A stretch of 64,000 nt of DNA. Origin: Symbiodinium natans. Lineage: Eukaryota; Sar; Dinophyceae; Suessiales; Symbiodiniaceae. Of the stretch, positions 19,847 to 31,375 are shown piece by piece. The position numbers were made by a program, and so were the translations under genes. The DNA is taken from NCBI GenBank assembly GCA_905221605.1, contig CAJNDS010002702.1, positions 75,001 to 139,000 of the forward strand, written 5' to 3'. The notes under the pieces were generated by a model. The model saw only the letters and a program-made list of their open reading frames with translations. It searched no databases and was not told where the DNA came from. The stretch's first letter is position 1, and every line of letters begins with the position of its first letter.

Positions 19847-21250
19847 ATGGGTTCTTCTGAGAGCTTCAAGCTCCATGTCGGAAACCTTTCACCGCTGCGC
19901 AGGTCAACTTGCATGTCGGCGGCTCGGGGTGAGCTGCCACGCCCACCAGCCAAAGCTGAAGCCAGGAAGGCTCCCACTGAGGAGAAGGCGGAAACGCTGC
20001 TTCTTCCGGCGCCCATCGGTTTCTATGGCCAGCGAAACCGCTCAGTTGCGGAGGCGCTGGCCGAAGAGATCTCCCGCTTCGGCGCGGAGCGTGGCTGCAC
20101 AATCTGGATGCTTCCAGATGGGCTAAGAGCGCAATGCCCGCAGGGCCCCGAATCTGCAAGCAAGATCGCTTCAATTGCTGCTGACCTGCTCGAAATCTTG
20201 CACTTCTACCTCCCGGACGTCGCTGATGGTGCTGATTCCGGCGCCGGCTTCGCACCGATTCCTGCCGAGCACGCTGCGGAGCAAGCTGCGGAGCACGCTG
20301 CGGAGCTTGCAATTCCGCTGGACTGGTACGGGTGGCTCGAGCACATGCTGCAGCAACAGGCCGAAGAGGCTCGAGGCGCCGAAGGTGCGCTCGAGGCCCC
20401 GTCTCTGCGCGCCGAGGCCCCGCCTTTCGTGCCGCAGCAGCAGGCGGCGGATCTAGCGGGCCTGCGGCTTCTGGTTCTTTGTGGACTGCCCGGAAGCGGC
20501 AAGAGCACCACAGCACAGCGATTGGGGCAGGGTGGCTGGGTTGTCGTGAACCAGGACTCGCTTGGCTCCCGACAGGCCTGCATGAAAACAGCCAGGGCCG
20601 CCTTGAAGCAGCAGGGCCGTGTGGTGGTTGATCGCTGCAACGTGAACGCAGCGCAGAGGGTAATTTGGACGCAGCTGGCAGTTCAGGAGTTCGACTTGCA
20701 ACCTGACCAGATGGGCTGCGTCTGGCTTGATGTGCCTGACCACGAATGCGGTCGCCGCGTGCTCCAACGCTTTGGGCACAGTTCCATGGCCTGTACCTAG
20801 ACGTTGTGGAACATAGTGGGCTTTGCAGGTTCTTAATGCAACACGCTTGGCGAAAGTATTCCACGGATTTCTTCCGTCCGACAGCCCAGATACACTGCCG
20901 CCGCGAGAGGCATCCTTGAAGGCAGTGGATATCAGTGGATGAAATGGCGTCGTGGGGAAGAGGGTTCGTGCGGTGTGCTAGATTTCCAAACTTTGCAGTT
21001 TCTGGTGGCCTTGCATCCTGGGGCAGGTGATCCGAGGCTTTGCGAAAAAATGGCAAGCGCCATCCGCAGAGGAGGCCTCACTGAGCGCGCCCCCCCCACC
21101 CCCCCCTCTCCCCCCCCCACCCCCTCCCACTGTCTGATGGTAGCTTTTGACAGCCGCTTTCCAGTTGAGCTTGGAAACCCTTGTCAGGGCTTTGCGCACC
21201 TCTGGCGGATAGCCTCCGACGTGGATGCAGAGGCGCTTACCTGGCGGTGA
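19847..21250 (+). CDS. P-loop polynucleotide-kinase-like protein
   Basis: The large exon (ATG at 19847; open to about 19795 upstream) encodes an Ala/Glu-rich N-terminal half, then a kinase of the T4-PNK/PNKP type: Walker A GLPGSGKST near residue 223, NQDSLGS, and VVDRCNVNAAQR, which matches the D-x-x-N-x-x-x-x-x-R signature. The likely role is phosphorylation of 5'-OH nucleic acid ends. A GC donor at 20791 (TTCCATG then GCCTG) joins the exon at 20830 in frame (VLNATRLAKVFHGF); without it the frame ends at 20800. A further exon, about 21133-21250, ends DVDAEALTWR then TGA. No phosphatase half of PNKP was seen. Because the frame is open upstream, this may be the 3' part of the LRR-PDZ-zinc-finger gene. 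Confidence 0.68.
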
Positions 21251-21369
21251 GTGCTTCATAGTGCTTCAATCGGATACTTAGGGAAGGTTTGGCAAAAGAG
21301 TCAAGAGTTTTCGATTGAACGCCTTCAGCCCCAAGCCCTGGAGCTCACAGATTCGAGAAACCACCTCAA

Positions 21370-21475
21370 CAGTATATATATATATATAAATAACTACATA
21401 AATAAATAAATAGAAAAAGATATATATGTAGACATATGTATATATATATATACACAGACATATATACAACTGACA
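21370..21475. repeat. AT microsatellite
   Basis: TATATA/AAATAAATAAAT tract between genes. Confidence 0.8.
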
Positions 21476-21840
21476 TGTTCCTGCCATGGCCAGAGATTTA
21501 GGGACCTATATCTCTTTTGCCAGCTGTTTGCTCGTTTAAACCTGTTGGGTGCGTGATGCTTGCTTTCTGGCATCGTGGCGCCATCGTCTTTGGCCTGGGA
21601 GGTGTTTTGGTCGGAGATGGCAGCTGCCGGGCAAACCGGGCAAGCCAACATGGATTTCCGTGCCGAGGACTGGAGTCGCTTGCTGGTGCTATGCTGTGCT
21701 ATGCCAGTGCTGTAGGCAAGTCTCACTCGCTCTCTCTTTTAAAACCAGCACTGCGCTTGGATACGTGTTGTCGGGCCAGGCAACTGGGCGAACTCGAGAA
21801 GAGTATACTCGACTCGTTGCGTTCCCGCTAGGACACGGAG

Positions 21841-22717
21841 GTGCCGGAGATGCAAGTGCCTGCATCTGAATCGGCCCGCACCAGTGCCAGCCTGCGCCAG
21901 TCCTTACCTCAGCTGTCAGCGGCCAAGCGAAGACATCCGCACGAGTGCAGACCCATGACCCCGACCTCTGTCAGGTCTCCAACTCCAGACCCAGGAGCCC
22001 GGCAGACTGTCGCTCTGATTGAACCATCTCCCGAAGAGGCTCGCCCTGGCTGCTCTGCCGTTTTGCACCCCTGAAGGGGGCCCCCAAATCCCGCAGTTCA
22101 GGAACGTGCCTTATAGAAGCTTACGCTACAGAAAGGCTCCCGCCTCGAGCAGCGCCCCACCGAAGCCGCCAGCCGAAGCGGAGCCGCCAGCTGCAGCGGA
22201 GCCGCCAGCCGCAGCGGAGCCGCCAGCCGCAGCGGAGCCTTCCCCAGACGGATCCAGATGCTTTTTGTTGAGGGCATTAGGGGGTGTAGGGGTGTAGGAG
22301 TGGTGGGGGTCCGTCCCCACCACCTCGACGGGGCATCCGGAGAGCTTGAGGACGGAGCTCCTGCAACCTGGACCTGCCCGGCATGTGGCGAAACCAACAA
22401 GCTACGACGAGCTCCCGGGACCGGAGGGATCGGGGAGCAACCATGCGGGAATGAGTTGGCGCTTCATCTGTGAGGGCTTTGTTATGGGGCCCCCTAGCCC
22501 AGGCTTCGTGCAACAACTGTGGGCGTCCACGGGCCGAGGTCGGCAGCTGGCCCAGCTACACAGCCCGGGCTGGCATAATTTCGGATTCCAAAAACCTGAC
22601 AACCCCAAAACGGATCCCACATGTGGGACATCGCCCTCCTTGCACCAAGGTGACCAGCCGGAGTCCAACGTGAAGATGCCGGCGAGCCAGCGGCAAGTGG
22701 TCCTGGAGGAGCAGTAA
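21841..22717 (+). CDS. RanBP2-type zinc-finger protein
   Basis: A zinc finger is split by an intron. The exon ending at 22410 gives WTCPACGETNKLRR; a GC-AG intron (22411-22502) follows; the next exon starts ASCNNCGRPRAE. Joined in phase they give W-x-C-x2-C-x3-N-x6-C-x2-C, the exact RanBP2 finger spacing. Upstream is a Ser/Pro-rich exon (about 21841-22074) and four PPAAAE-type repeats at about 22160-22240. The last exon ends KMPASQRQVVLEEQ then TAA at 22715-22717, though GCAGTAAGCC there could also be a donor. Such fingers bind RNA or ubiquitin. The 5' end is not fixed; coding-like sequence (ELEKSILDSLRSR) runs from about 21780. Confidence 0.62.
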
Positions 22718-23388
22718 GCCCTGAAGCAAAACCAGAAGACTCCAATGCCACATATCAGCTCAACTGATATTCTCCTGTGCAGAGGCTTCAGTAAATATGC
22801 GACTCCGGGCACCCAAAACTCGAATTCAGCCCCCGCCTGGAGCAGGCGAAGGAGCCTCTGGATCTCGGAACCTTGACGGCACTGAGACTTACGAGTAGTT
22901 TCCTGCAGTGTTACTACTTCTGGTGCCCCTTCTTCTCCTCCCTCTTCAAGACCGTTGCTAGAAGGCGCAGCAAGGGCGGCTTCCCAAGAGCCTGCTCAGC
23001 TCTCCGAGAGATGCTCGGCTGCTATCTACCAGGTACTTCTTCCGTGTTGGCCACAGGTGGTGTCTGTGTTGTGAATGGAGGGTTGTTCATAAAAAGGGTC
23101 CCCTTTAGAGCTCCCTTTACGGAAGTAGAGTGTGGGACTCCTTCTTTGCGGCCGGCCCAGTTTGGCACAGCCGCCTGTGGTCTCGCCTTTCAGAGTCCAG
23201 GTAATCTCTCCGCCGCGCTCCAGACGGAGGCAGTCCGGCTGGGTAGCTTTTGAAGCTCTTGGGTAGCCCACGAGAACCTTTCAGACCCTAAACCATCAGG
23301 AGAGAGAAAAGCAAAGTCCGCCAGGCAGTGCCTTCTCAGGGCGGAGGTCCAACCTCCAGGCTGGCAGCTCTCTGTAGCGTTGAGATGT

Positions 23389-23493
23389 CGGGGGTTTGCG
23401 ATACTAAGGGACCCCTATTATAGACCCCAAATAGTATAGGACTCCCTTATGGTAGGACCCCAAGAAGGTACCCCTAGTATCGTAAACTCCCCA
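23389..23493. mobile_element. Introner-like palindromic element, family C
   Basis: GGGGGTTTGCGATACTAAGG at the left, CTAGTATCGTAAACTCCCC at the right, and AGACCCCAAATAGTATAGGA inside. The inverted ends and central CCCCAAATAGTA define the family. Confidence 0.8.
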
Positions 23494-23577
23494 TGTGCTG
23501 CGCGCCCCATGTTGCAGGACCCGGGAAAGTGTGGCGCCTGAGCCTGCGCAGAGTGCAGGTCGGAGTGCTGCCTGTGG

Positions 23578-23642
23578 AGTTTAGGGTTTAGGGTTTAGGG
23601 TTTAGGGTTTAGGGTTTAGGGTTTAGGGTTTAGGGTTTAGGG
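23578..23642. repeat. Interstitial telomere-type repeat, TTTAGGG strand
   Basis: Nine perfect TTTAGGG units. Confidence 0.95.
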
Positions 23643-24966
23643 AGAGCACCGGCGATGCAGCATTGTCCCCCCCCCCCCCCATTCGGAGGCTGCGGCGCAG
23701 ACTTTTGGCGCCTGCCCGTGGGTTCGGAGCCAAGGTCATAGGAAGCCAGGATCTTGTAAGCCCTAAAAGCCCTACAAGCCCTTAATTCAGAGTATCTGAC
23801 GACTTCTTTCCGCTGCCCAGGTGACGGGCCAGAGTTCGACACGGAGGGTGGTCTCGGGACAGGCAGTTTCAGCACGGAAGGCAGGGAGAGTGAGGCGATC
23901 TTGCTTTTGTTGCTGTTCGTGGCAGTGCTCCGTGCAGCATGCAGATCGACAGGTGAGCTTGCTGAAGCGGAAGCTGTCGCGGAAGCTGTCGAGGAAGCTG
24001 CTCCCACAGGAGGCATCGCCCTGGTATTTGCTTCTTAAGCCAAAGCCAAAAGGTTACAGGAGACTCTTCTGCGCGCCGTTCGCCTGTGCAGGCACAGGGG
24101 GCATTGACTTTTGGCGGCTCCCGATGCCCTGCGCCAGCCTGGATGGCTTGGATGAGTCTGGCCCGGGGCTCACAGGAAGCCCTTTGTGTGTCCATGTGGA
24201 AAGTTTGGAACAACTTACCCCTCCCCCCAGCGCCACCAGGGCATCGTCGTCGTGTGTGCTTGATCGGATATGGCACACTACAGGGACTCCGTGTATTTAC
24301 CATCAAACATCCACAGGCATCAGATCTTCGTCAATCGATGGAGGTGGTTGCGTGAAAAAAGAACATAGGGGAAGCTAGCAAGTAGGTCTGGGCCCATTGT
24401 GCCGCATACCGCCCCCCACCCCCCCCCCCCCTATTCGGATGGAATCACAATGCTCCGCCCAGGCCTGTCAGACGGTTCAGTACCTGAAGCGGGCCGTAGA
24501 TAGAATCAAGGTGGCCCACTGCGAATGGCCCCGTCAACACCTTCGAGTGACGCTTAAGCGTCAACTCGCAGCAAATGGACAGCTGGAGGACTTCTCTCCA
24601 ATTTTCGTGGACTTCACGTCCACCCCTAGACTCTGCTAGTGGAAAGCGAGTGAGGTTCCGGGATGTGCGGTGCAGCAGGGAGAGAGATATCTTGTCCAGC
24701 CGTTGATTGCTGATTGGTCAGGCCGTCACAGGCTCAAGCAACCCTTTATGTCTATAGCAGGCTAGATTCCAGCGAAGTGCTGGCCTTCCATGGATCGAAA
24801 CTACCAGGCCTTGCAAGACCTGCAAACCTTGCGACTTGAAGGGCCACCCAAAACCCTAAACCCTAAACTCCCTAACTCTAAACCCTAAGCCTTAAACCCT
24901 AAGCCCTAAACCAAAAACCCTAAACCCGAAGCCCGAATCGCCACCCCCTTTGCGAAGGCGCGGCAA

Positions 24967-27900
24967 ATGTCCGGCCGCGTCCTTGTGCTGTGCGCCACGC
25001 TGGCCCTGGCTTCGGGGGAATCCGAGGCCGCAACCCCCCGAAACCCCCGTGAGATCCCATGAGTAAGGGCTGCACACTGAGCTGTGGTTGTAGTAGGATC
25101 CGCCTTAAATTGAACTGCCTTAAAGAACTGGGTCCTGTGGGCTATGGGACTGCACACGGGAGCGCCCCGAACGCAGCACCTGAGGCGCTGTCCTCCTCAT
25201 CGTCACACTGGCTGAGGCGAGAGGAATGTGTATGCGTTGTTAATTACATGCGGAGATCTAACCAAGTGATGCCAGTCCAGGCATGCTCACAGCTGTGTTT
25301 ATTATAGACCACGGTCGCATGCGCTGCCCACAGTGCAAAGGCGCGAGCAGTCAGAAACAAGACTGGTGAAGCAACGGGCTGGTGCCTCCACATCTGAAGG
25401 ACATGGTGGCTTGTGGCTGGTGGAACCAGGGGAGTTCTGGGGGGGTCGTGGAGGGCGCTTTCTCGCGTCTTCTCGATCTTGGCCACTGCACTCTTGGCCA
25501 CTGCACGACAGGACACGCGCTGTCGAGCTCAGCAAAGTCGAGCTCGATGCAGGCCTGGCACGGAATGAAACCCTAAACCCTAAACCCTAAACCCTAAACC
25601 CTGAACCCTGAACCCTAAACCCTAAACCCTAAACCGTGGCTCTGCGCCGGCAAGGTTTCCGCTGCTGGCGCCCTCAGCTCTCGAGAACTGGAGGCCAACC
25701 CTCAATTCGAAGAGCCCGAAAGAACCCATACTAACAGTCCTTAACAGGGATTATACCCGGTATAATCCCTACTAAGAACTGTTAGTATAGGGGGGGGCAT
25801 ACTTATATCCGACTGACATCCGTTCAGGTGCAGCTAGCCCGGCTCGAGAAGCCACGGCAGTTCAGCCGGGTCCTTGGCAAGGCATGCACAGCCTGAGCCT
25901 TCCGTAGAGCCTCCTTGTTTTGCAAGGCCGAGCCTAGGCCGTTTGTAGACATCGACGTCAATAATTGGGCGCTGCAAAAAGCAGTGGTCTTAAGTCTGGA
26001 AGGACCAGGTGCTCCTGCACCGCAGTGATCTGAGAGTGAGCCGTCCCTAAACCCCACACCCTACACCCCGTAAACCCCCCTAAAACCCTAAACCCTAGCG
26101 CCCTAAGCCCCAAAAACCTGAGCTGCTGAGGTACGCTCGCGGAACTGGAGGTAGCTGCTGGCGACAAGCTGAGGATACTACTGCGCTTAGGGGGTTTAGG
26201 GGTTTGTTTGGGGTTTTTTTTTGGGGGGGGGGGGGGGGGGGGGTTTCGGGTGTTAGGGGTTTGTTTGGGGGTTTTGGGGTCTCGATGTTAGGCGTTTGTT
26301 TGGGGTTTAGGGGATTAGGGGTTTGGGGGTTTGGGGAGGTTTAAGGGGTTTAGGGGGTTTAGAGGGTTTAGGGGTGTAGGAGTTTAAGGGTTTGGGGGTT
26401 TAGGGGGCGGGTTGACACAGTGCAGGGGCCTTAGAATGCCCACATCCCCCCCCAAGAAGGGCTCCAAGAAGAGGGGCTGATCAAACTTGGGGACCCTGAA
26501 GGCCTGGGGTTGAAAGGCCGGGTGAAAACTGGTACCTTCAGCCATATAACCCAGGATGCACACTGGATGATAGCGACAGGAATGCTCGCGCGGCACCAGC
26601 AAGAAGGGTGAGTTTGCGTGAGGATATGAACGACGATGAGTCACTGGAAATGGGTATTTCACAAAATAGGGTGTCCCCTTATATACCTCAAAAATGATGT
26701 CAGGCTTTTCATGGGAACCGCACAAGAAGCTACACGATGTCACAAACCCCACATGAGGCATCTGAACACTAGAGGGCAATGAGAGAAATGTCTTTAGAGA
26801 ATCACCTGCATAGTGACCTCGAGAGTGGGCATCGGCACTTTTCCCTGCCTTGCATCTTCCTGAGACAGCAGGACGTGGCAAGTGCCACTGACAGATGCCA
26901 CCGGGCAGATAGAGGCGGGTTATTTTGAGGGTTGAAAGTGGTTTAGGTTGGGATGTTCCCCCTTATACCAACAGTCCTGAATGGGGCTTCTAGTACCCCC
27001 TATTAAAATCTACTAAGGACTGTTAGTACAAGCGGAACATCCCATGGTTTAGGATTTAAGGCTTTTGGGTTCGGGGGATATGTTCACCAGAAGCTCCGTC
27101 TTGCTTCGCACCCTGGCAGAGCATCGAGACCATCTGGACGCAGCAAGGCGATCCTGGGGTGTGGGCCTAAGTGAGCGACTGGGGTAGTTCTCTCAACTAG
27201 GGTCCCTTTTGGGGGGTCCTGGTTCTACAAGGGTGCCGCATTACACAGGGGACCCAAAAAGGGACCCTGAATTCGCGAACTACCCATATCAGCATCTGCG
27301 CAACTTCCCTCTTGGGGCATCCATGGATTCCGCTCATATGTCGGTGGACCCTCAACCCTGCAAGCGGCCGCTGCACCATAGCGTTTCAGAGAAGGTGCAT
27401 TGCTGCATTGCAGTATCTGAAAGGGCGATGCCATGGTGCCATACATTGCGCACGCCTTCATGACTCATAATAGACACTGCAATGAACAGAAAGGTCCAGC
27501 CAAGCCAGCCATATTCAAACCCACGCATGAAAAAACCCTAAACCCTAAACCCTCAACCTTAAACCCTAAACCCTCAACCCTGCCTCCTAACACATCTCCC
27601 TCGCCGCCTCGAACCTGCTCCGCCCAGCCTCCGGGAGAAGTCGGCCTCGTGGGACTCCAGGGCCCACCGGGCCCACCGGGGCCGCGGGGCCCCCGGCGTG
27701 GGAGATGTGCGTCTTCTTTGCCTCAACGATTTGAAGGTTTAGGGAGGGTAGAGGGAGGGAGGGAGGATGCGGTGCTGCAAGGGCTTTTGCTTTGTTTTGC
27801 AGTCGCCATCCTGTATATATTTTTAGGACCTCCCTTGTGTGCTTAAGGGGGCACAGAGATGTGTGAGCCTTCGAAAAGTGAAAGGCCGGGAGATGACAGC

Positions 27901-29300
27901 ACGGAGTCCGTGGACATGGCCGATGCCGTGGGGCCTGAGGGGTGCCGCCCTTTGCCGCGTGCGTGTTTGGGTAGTTCCCCAAGTTGGGTTCCCTGCTTTT
28001 TGTTACCCTATAAGACTACGGCACCTTGTAGAAAAGGATTCCCCCGGAATGGACCCGGATTTCGAGAGCCATCCATTTCTTGCAAGAGATGGTCAGCTCC
28101 CTGAACCTTGGGGGCACTTCTTTTTTCCCCGTGCCCTGTTGTGATACAGCCCCTTGTTGTCAGCCCTGGAACCCTATCGGCCATCTTCATTTGTGAGCTG
28201 GTCCTTGGCCTGCATCTAAGCTCCCCGAGGCCCCCTGGCCGGCCGGGATCAGAAGGCCTGGCCCTCGGCCATGGATCCGCCGTCAGGAAGCGCTTTAGTC
28301 AGTGCGCCTGCCAAGTAGCTGGCCTTGGGATGGTATGGGAGTGCAAGAGTCGCACGGGCACATATGCTGCATTTTCGTGTGGTCTCTCTGTCTGATCTGT
28401 GAGGCGACATCGGCAAGCCTGGTCCACAAGGTGACCCTGGCCCTGTCGCCTACTCAAGGGGATACTTAAGGGGCTACTGCTACACCACCCTTCTACCACT
28501 CTTGTCATGATGTTATGCCACCGTGCTGTCTCTCTAAGCCTGGTCAATATTTCGTCTTGATGCAGCAAACTTCGAGGTCGGTCCTCCAGGCTCGCTGCGA
28601 GCATCCAGATTTGTGGAAGTAGGCCGTCGTGGGCTCCCTGTGAGGTCGACAGGGACAGTTTAGCGACGAGCAGAAGACCGAGTTTGCCAAAGGCCATGTT
28701 GTTACTTGCCGCGCGGCACAGCCCTGGGGTTTTGTGCTCGTGCGCCCTCATGGCCATTCATGGTCCAATCCGCCTCTTGCCATATCCCGTCCCATGTTGC
28801 AGTTGTGCGGCAGCTGAACAAAGCTGTGAAACATGCGGTCAGCCGGCCACATTTGCCAGAATCGACATGCAGCGAGGCAGCCATGGTGATTTGCTCAACT
28901 CCGGCCAGGCAGAGATGGACATGATCGAGAACACCGTGCTGAATAGGAGGCTGACGTCTCTGAGCAGAGACGTGTCTGCCTCCGAAACCTGAGAGGCTTC
29001 AAAGACTGAAGCAGCACTTCCTGAAGATGCAGGCAACCGCGAGTAGTCGGCACCACGCTTCGACGGGTTGCTAGGCCAAACCCCTACAAGGCCAACTTGA
29101 CCTTGGCTGAGCACGTCTTGATGGAGCAGACCAAGCTGGTTCCGAGCCTGTGCCCGGCTTGCAGGAACTCTGTTGAAGCTCATCTGCCGGAGGTGGAGTG
29201 GAAGGTGAAGAACTTCCTCAAGACAGATGTCAAAGTCAACAAGACCATTGCAGCCGCGAAGAAAGTGAAGGATGCCTGCTCTGCAGCATTTAGTTGCTGC
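24967..29300 (+). CDS. Secreted collagen-like protein, multi-exon (model incomplete)
   Basis: Exon 1 (24967-25048) starts MSGRVLVLCATLALASGESE, a typical signal peptide, followed by a C-GTGAGAT donor. Gly-X-Y collagen triplets then appear in separate short exons: 27628 to about 27692 (PPGEVGLVGLQGPPGPPGPR), about 27870-27950 (RPGDDSTES...VGPEG), 28229-28258 (PPGRPGSEG), about 28411-28450 (GKPGPQGDPGPV) and about 28574-28595 (VGPPGS). Charged helical exons sit between and after them: about 25655-25715, 25829-25880, 26128-26170, 27092-27160, 28888-28990 (GQAEMDMIENTVLNRRLTSL) and 29102-29285 (WKVKNFLKTDVKVNKTI). An extracellular or cell-surface structural role is inferred. That all exons belong to one transcript is likely, given one strand and one theme, but unproven. 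Confidence 0.55.
25568..25635. repeat. Interstitial telomere-type repeat, CCCTAAA strand
   Basis: Nine units with two CCCTGAA variants. Confidence 0.92.
25724..25800. mobile_element. Introner-like element, family A (internal part)
   Basis: Core of the palindrome: CATACTAACAGTCCTTAACAGGG left, CTACTAAGAACTGTTAGTATAG right, with GGTATAATCCC in the centre. The GGGATGTTC ends are missing. Confidence 0.7.
26165..26415. repeat. Degenerate TTTAGGGG/TTTGGGG tract with a short poly-G run
   Basis: Long series of TTTAGGGG, TTTGGGGG and related units, with about 20 G at 26223-26243. It is an 8-base variant of the telomere motif. Confidence 0.85.
26948..27044. mobile_element. Introner-like palindromic element, family A
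   Basis: TTGGGATGTTCCCCCTTATA at the left, ACAAGCGGAACATCCCA at the right; internal CAACAGTCC and GGACTGTTAGTA are inverted copies. Confidence 0.82.
27184..27290. mobile_element. Introner-like palindromic element, family F
   Basis: GGGTAGTTCTCTCAACTAGG and GGGTCCCTTTTGG at the left are answered by CCAAAAAGGGACCC and GCGAACTACCC at the right. Confidence 0.65.
27530..27592. repeat. Interstitial telomere-type repeat, CCCTAAA strand
   Basis: Eight units with CCCTCAA variants in the intron before the main collagen exon. Confidence 0.9.
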
Positions 29301-29449
29301 CCGGGTACCCCTTATATACCCCAAAATGCTATATAATCCCCACAAGGGTACCCCTCTTGTCGGAACCCATGTCGAGGACACTGAAATGAAGATCCTCGCC
29401 GAGGAGGAGAAGGTGAAGGACGAGGTGGGCAACCTCAGCGCTTGTCCAC

Positions 29450-29553
29450 CTTACTGTTGGTTAGCAGGGAATGAGGGAATTGGGGAGCATATTATCCCTT
29501 AAAGGGTATATATAGGGCCTTAATTCACGCATTCCCTGCTAGCCAACAGTAAG
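29450..29553. mobile_element. Introner-like palindromic element, family D
   Basis: CTTACTGTTGGTTAGCAGGG at the left and CCCTGCTAGCCAACAGTAAG at the right, almost perfect inverted repeats. It lies between two coding stretches. Confidence 0.8.
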
Positions 29554-30341
29554 CCACGTGCTGTCTCTGTGGCATTGTGGGTGATTCTGTTGCCGCAGAT
29601 TGTGGAAGCTACGGCAAACGAAGCGAGTCAAGCAGAGCAGACTGCCGCGAATACAATGGCTTCGCAGGGGTAAGGCCTGCACCTCCACCACTCCGCCCAC
29701 CCCTCGCCCGCCCGTGCTCGAAGTTCTGAACTCAGAGGCCATTCCCGAAGCTGCAAGCTGCAACCGCGAGTGGTAAAAGGCATGCTTGCGGACGTTCTGC
29801 TCTGGGCCGGCTGCGATGGCATTTACTCAGCTGCAAACAAAATGGCGCAGGACCGGTGTAGTGTAGTGTTGACCATTCAAGTGCCTTGGCGACTCCGGCA
29901 GACACAAAAGAGGCTCAGAAGCGGAGCATAGTCCTTCCTGCAAGCATGCGCGGATTCCTGGCGGCGGTCGCCCTGATGCAGGCCGGCGTGGGGTTCCGGC
30001 GGGTTAGCAACATGTGGCGCAGGCATATGTGGCAGCTGGCAGGTGCGTCCATGAGTGCTCAGCTCGTAGATGTCAATGCAAGTTGAGTAATATGGCATCG
30101 AAGTCTTCTTGGCAGCTAGAACTCTTACACGCTCCACATGGAATATTGTGAGCGGGGTAAAACCTGGCCAAGATTGGGGCTTCAACCCTCTGGGTGTAGA
30201 ATGACAAAGGCGCGCAAAGCACATCTGTTTAGGTTCTGTCAACTCTGCCCAGACTCTGCCAGTGCAGGCCACAGGCGCCTTTGCCTTTACGGCCTTGCGA
30301 GGCCATCCCTACTTGCCCAGAAGCCCTCAATCGCCTCTTGC

Positions 30342-30445
30342 AGCCCTAAACCCTAAACCCCTAAACCCCTAAACCCCTAAACCCCTAAACCCCTAAACCC
30401 CTAAACCCTAAACCCTAAACCCTTAAGGCCTTAACCCTAAACCCT
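30342..30445. repeat. Interstitial telomere-type repeat, with CCCCTAAA units
   Basis: A homogenised run of six CCCCTAAA 8-mers flanked by ordinary CCCTAAA 7-mers. Confidence 0.92.
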
Positions 30446-30639
30446 AGACCCTTAAGGCCTCAAGCCCAAACCCCACGCCCTTATCCCATCTCCTACTCCC
30501 CCTCTTTGCCAGCCCATCCGGTCCAGGCAACCTGCAGACCCAGCAGCTGACATCGGCTGACACCGCGCATCCTGGCCGGAAGGCCAAGGTTGCCCCCGCC
30601 AGCGGCCCCAGCGCTTTTCGAAGGGTCCCTCTTAGTCCT

Positions 30640-30740
30640 ACGGCCCCCTTTTTAAGAGGCCTTTTCAGACTTTTCTTTTCAGACTTTTGTGTAAGAGGCC
30701 ACTTTTGTATAAGAGGCCTTTGAAGAGGCCTTTTTTGAGC
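30640..30740. repeat. Short local repeat (AAGAGGCC with T-runs)
   Basis: Four spaced copies of AAGAGGCC embedded in T-rich sequence (TTTTCAGACTTTT twice). Non-coding; origin unknown. Confidence 0.6.
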
Positions 30741-30857
30741 CCAAGAAGCAATCCCTACTTGGGACTCCCAAACCCGGTTACCCGGAAGAGCTCCTTGGGC
30801 CGAGGCCGGCGGCGACTGCGCCTCGCTTCCTGGAAGCCTGCTGGGCCTTCAGACGTG

Positions 30858-31005
30858 TGGGATGTTCCCCCTTATACTAATGGTCCTTGAAAAGGGATCA
30901 TAGTAACTCCCTGTTAGAGTTCCCCCTTATGCTATTGATCCTTAAAAAGGGGCCCCTGTTCGCGTCCCTATCTATTGAGGACTGTTAGTATGAGGGGGAT
31001 CCCAA
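30858..31005. mobile_element. Introner-like element, family A, nested or duplicated
   Basis: Two left ends follow one another (GGGATGTTCCCCCTTATACT, then GAGTTCCCCCTTATGCTATT) before one right end (GGACTGTTAGTATGAGGGGG, ATCCCAA). This suggests one family A copy inserted into, or duplicated within, another. Confidence 0.75.
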
Positions 31006-31129
31006 CCTTTGGGGCGCATGACACACGGGGGGTCGATCTCACTTGGCGGCCTTTTCGGTGCTCGTGCTAGACAGGGCCCAGTTACAATTTAGCCCAACCC
31101 TAGGCCCTCAACATCCCTCAACCCTACAC

Positions 31130-31258
31130 CCGAAGCCCTAAACCCTAAACCCTAAACCCTAAACCCTAAACCCTAAACCCTAAACCCTAAACCCTAAACC
31201 CTAAACCCTAAACCCTAAACCCTAAACCCTAAACCCTAACCCTAAAACCCTTAACCCT
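31130..31258. repeat. Interstitial telomere-type repeat, CCCTAAA strand
   Basis: About 16 nearly perfect units. Confidence 0.95.
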
Positions 31259-31375
31259 AAGAGTGAGTTCAGTGCCAAGGTTTGCCTTGGGGGCTTGCGG
31301 AGTGCTGGGCGCCACAGCAGCTCATCGTTTCAACCGCAGGCACCTTCAGACTGCAGGAGTTGTAGGGTTTTGGGA

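Larger units (their letters stand above)
22800..24640 (+). other. Exon-like stretches without identity
   Basis: Several plus-strand coding stretches: about 22800-22895, 22945-23030 (SLFKTVARRRSKGG), 23296-23385, 23822-23895 (GDGPEFDTEGGLGTG), 23952-24030 (ELAEAEAVAEAVEEAAP, Ala/Glu-rich) and about 24430-24639, ending FVDFTSTPRLC then TAG. An introner lies at 23389-23493 and telomere repeats at 23578-23642. I recognise no domain, and the grouping into genes is unknown. The remaining gaps hold nothing clear. Confidence 0.3.
29310..31120 (+). other. Exon-like stretches between the collagen-like and cyclophilin genes
   Basis: Plus-strand coding stretches at about 29372-29442 (TEMKILAEEEKVKDEVGNLS), 29600-29668 (QIVEATANEASQAEQTAANT), 30510-30620 (SGPGNLQTQQLTSADTAH), 30785-30855 (EELLGPRPAATAPRFLEACW) and 31020-31090 (MTHGGSISLGGLFGARARQG). 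The first two resemble the helical exons of the collagen-like gene and may be its 3' end; the later ones may be 5' exons of the cyclophilin gene. No stop or start could be assigned. Confidence 0.35.

Noticed and set aside
19866-21056. 396-codon minus-strand open frame
   Set aside because: It is the GC-rich antisense shadow of the kinase exon, which carries a clear Walker A and kinase motifs on the plus strand.
26384-26881. 165-codon minus-strand open frame
   Set aside because: Starts in telomere-like repeat and has no domain; it lies in what looks like an intron of the collagen-like gene.
30342-30445. CRISPR-like or satellite array
   Set aside because: Periodic units are 7-8 bases without spacers; this is a telomere-type repeat.
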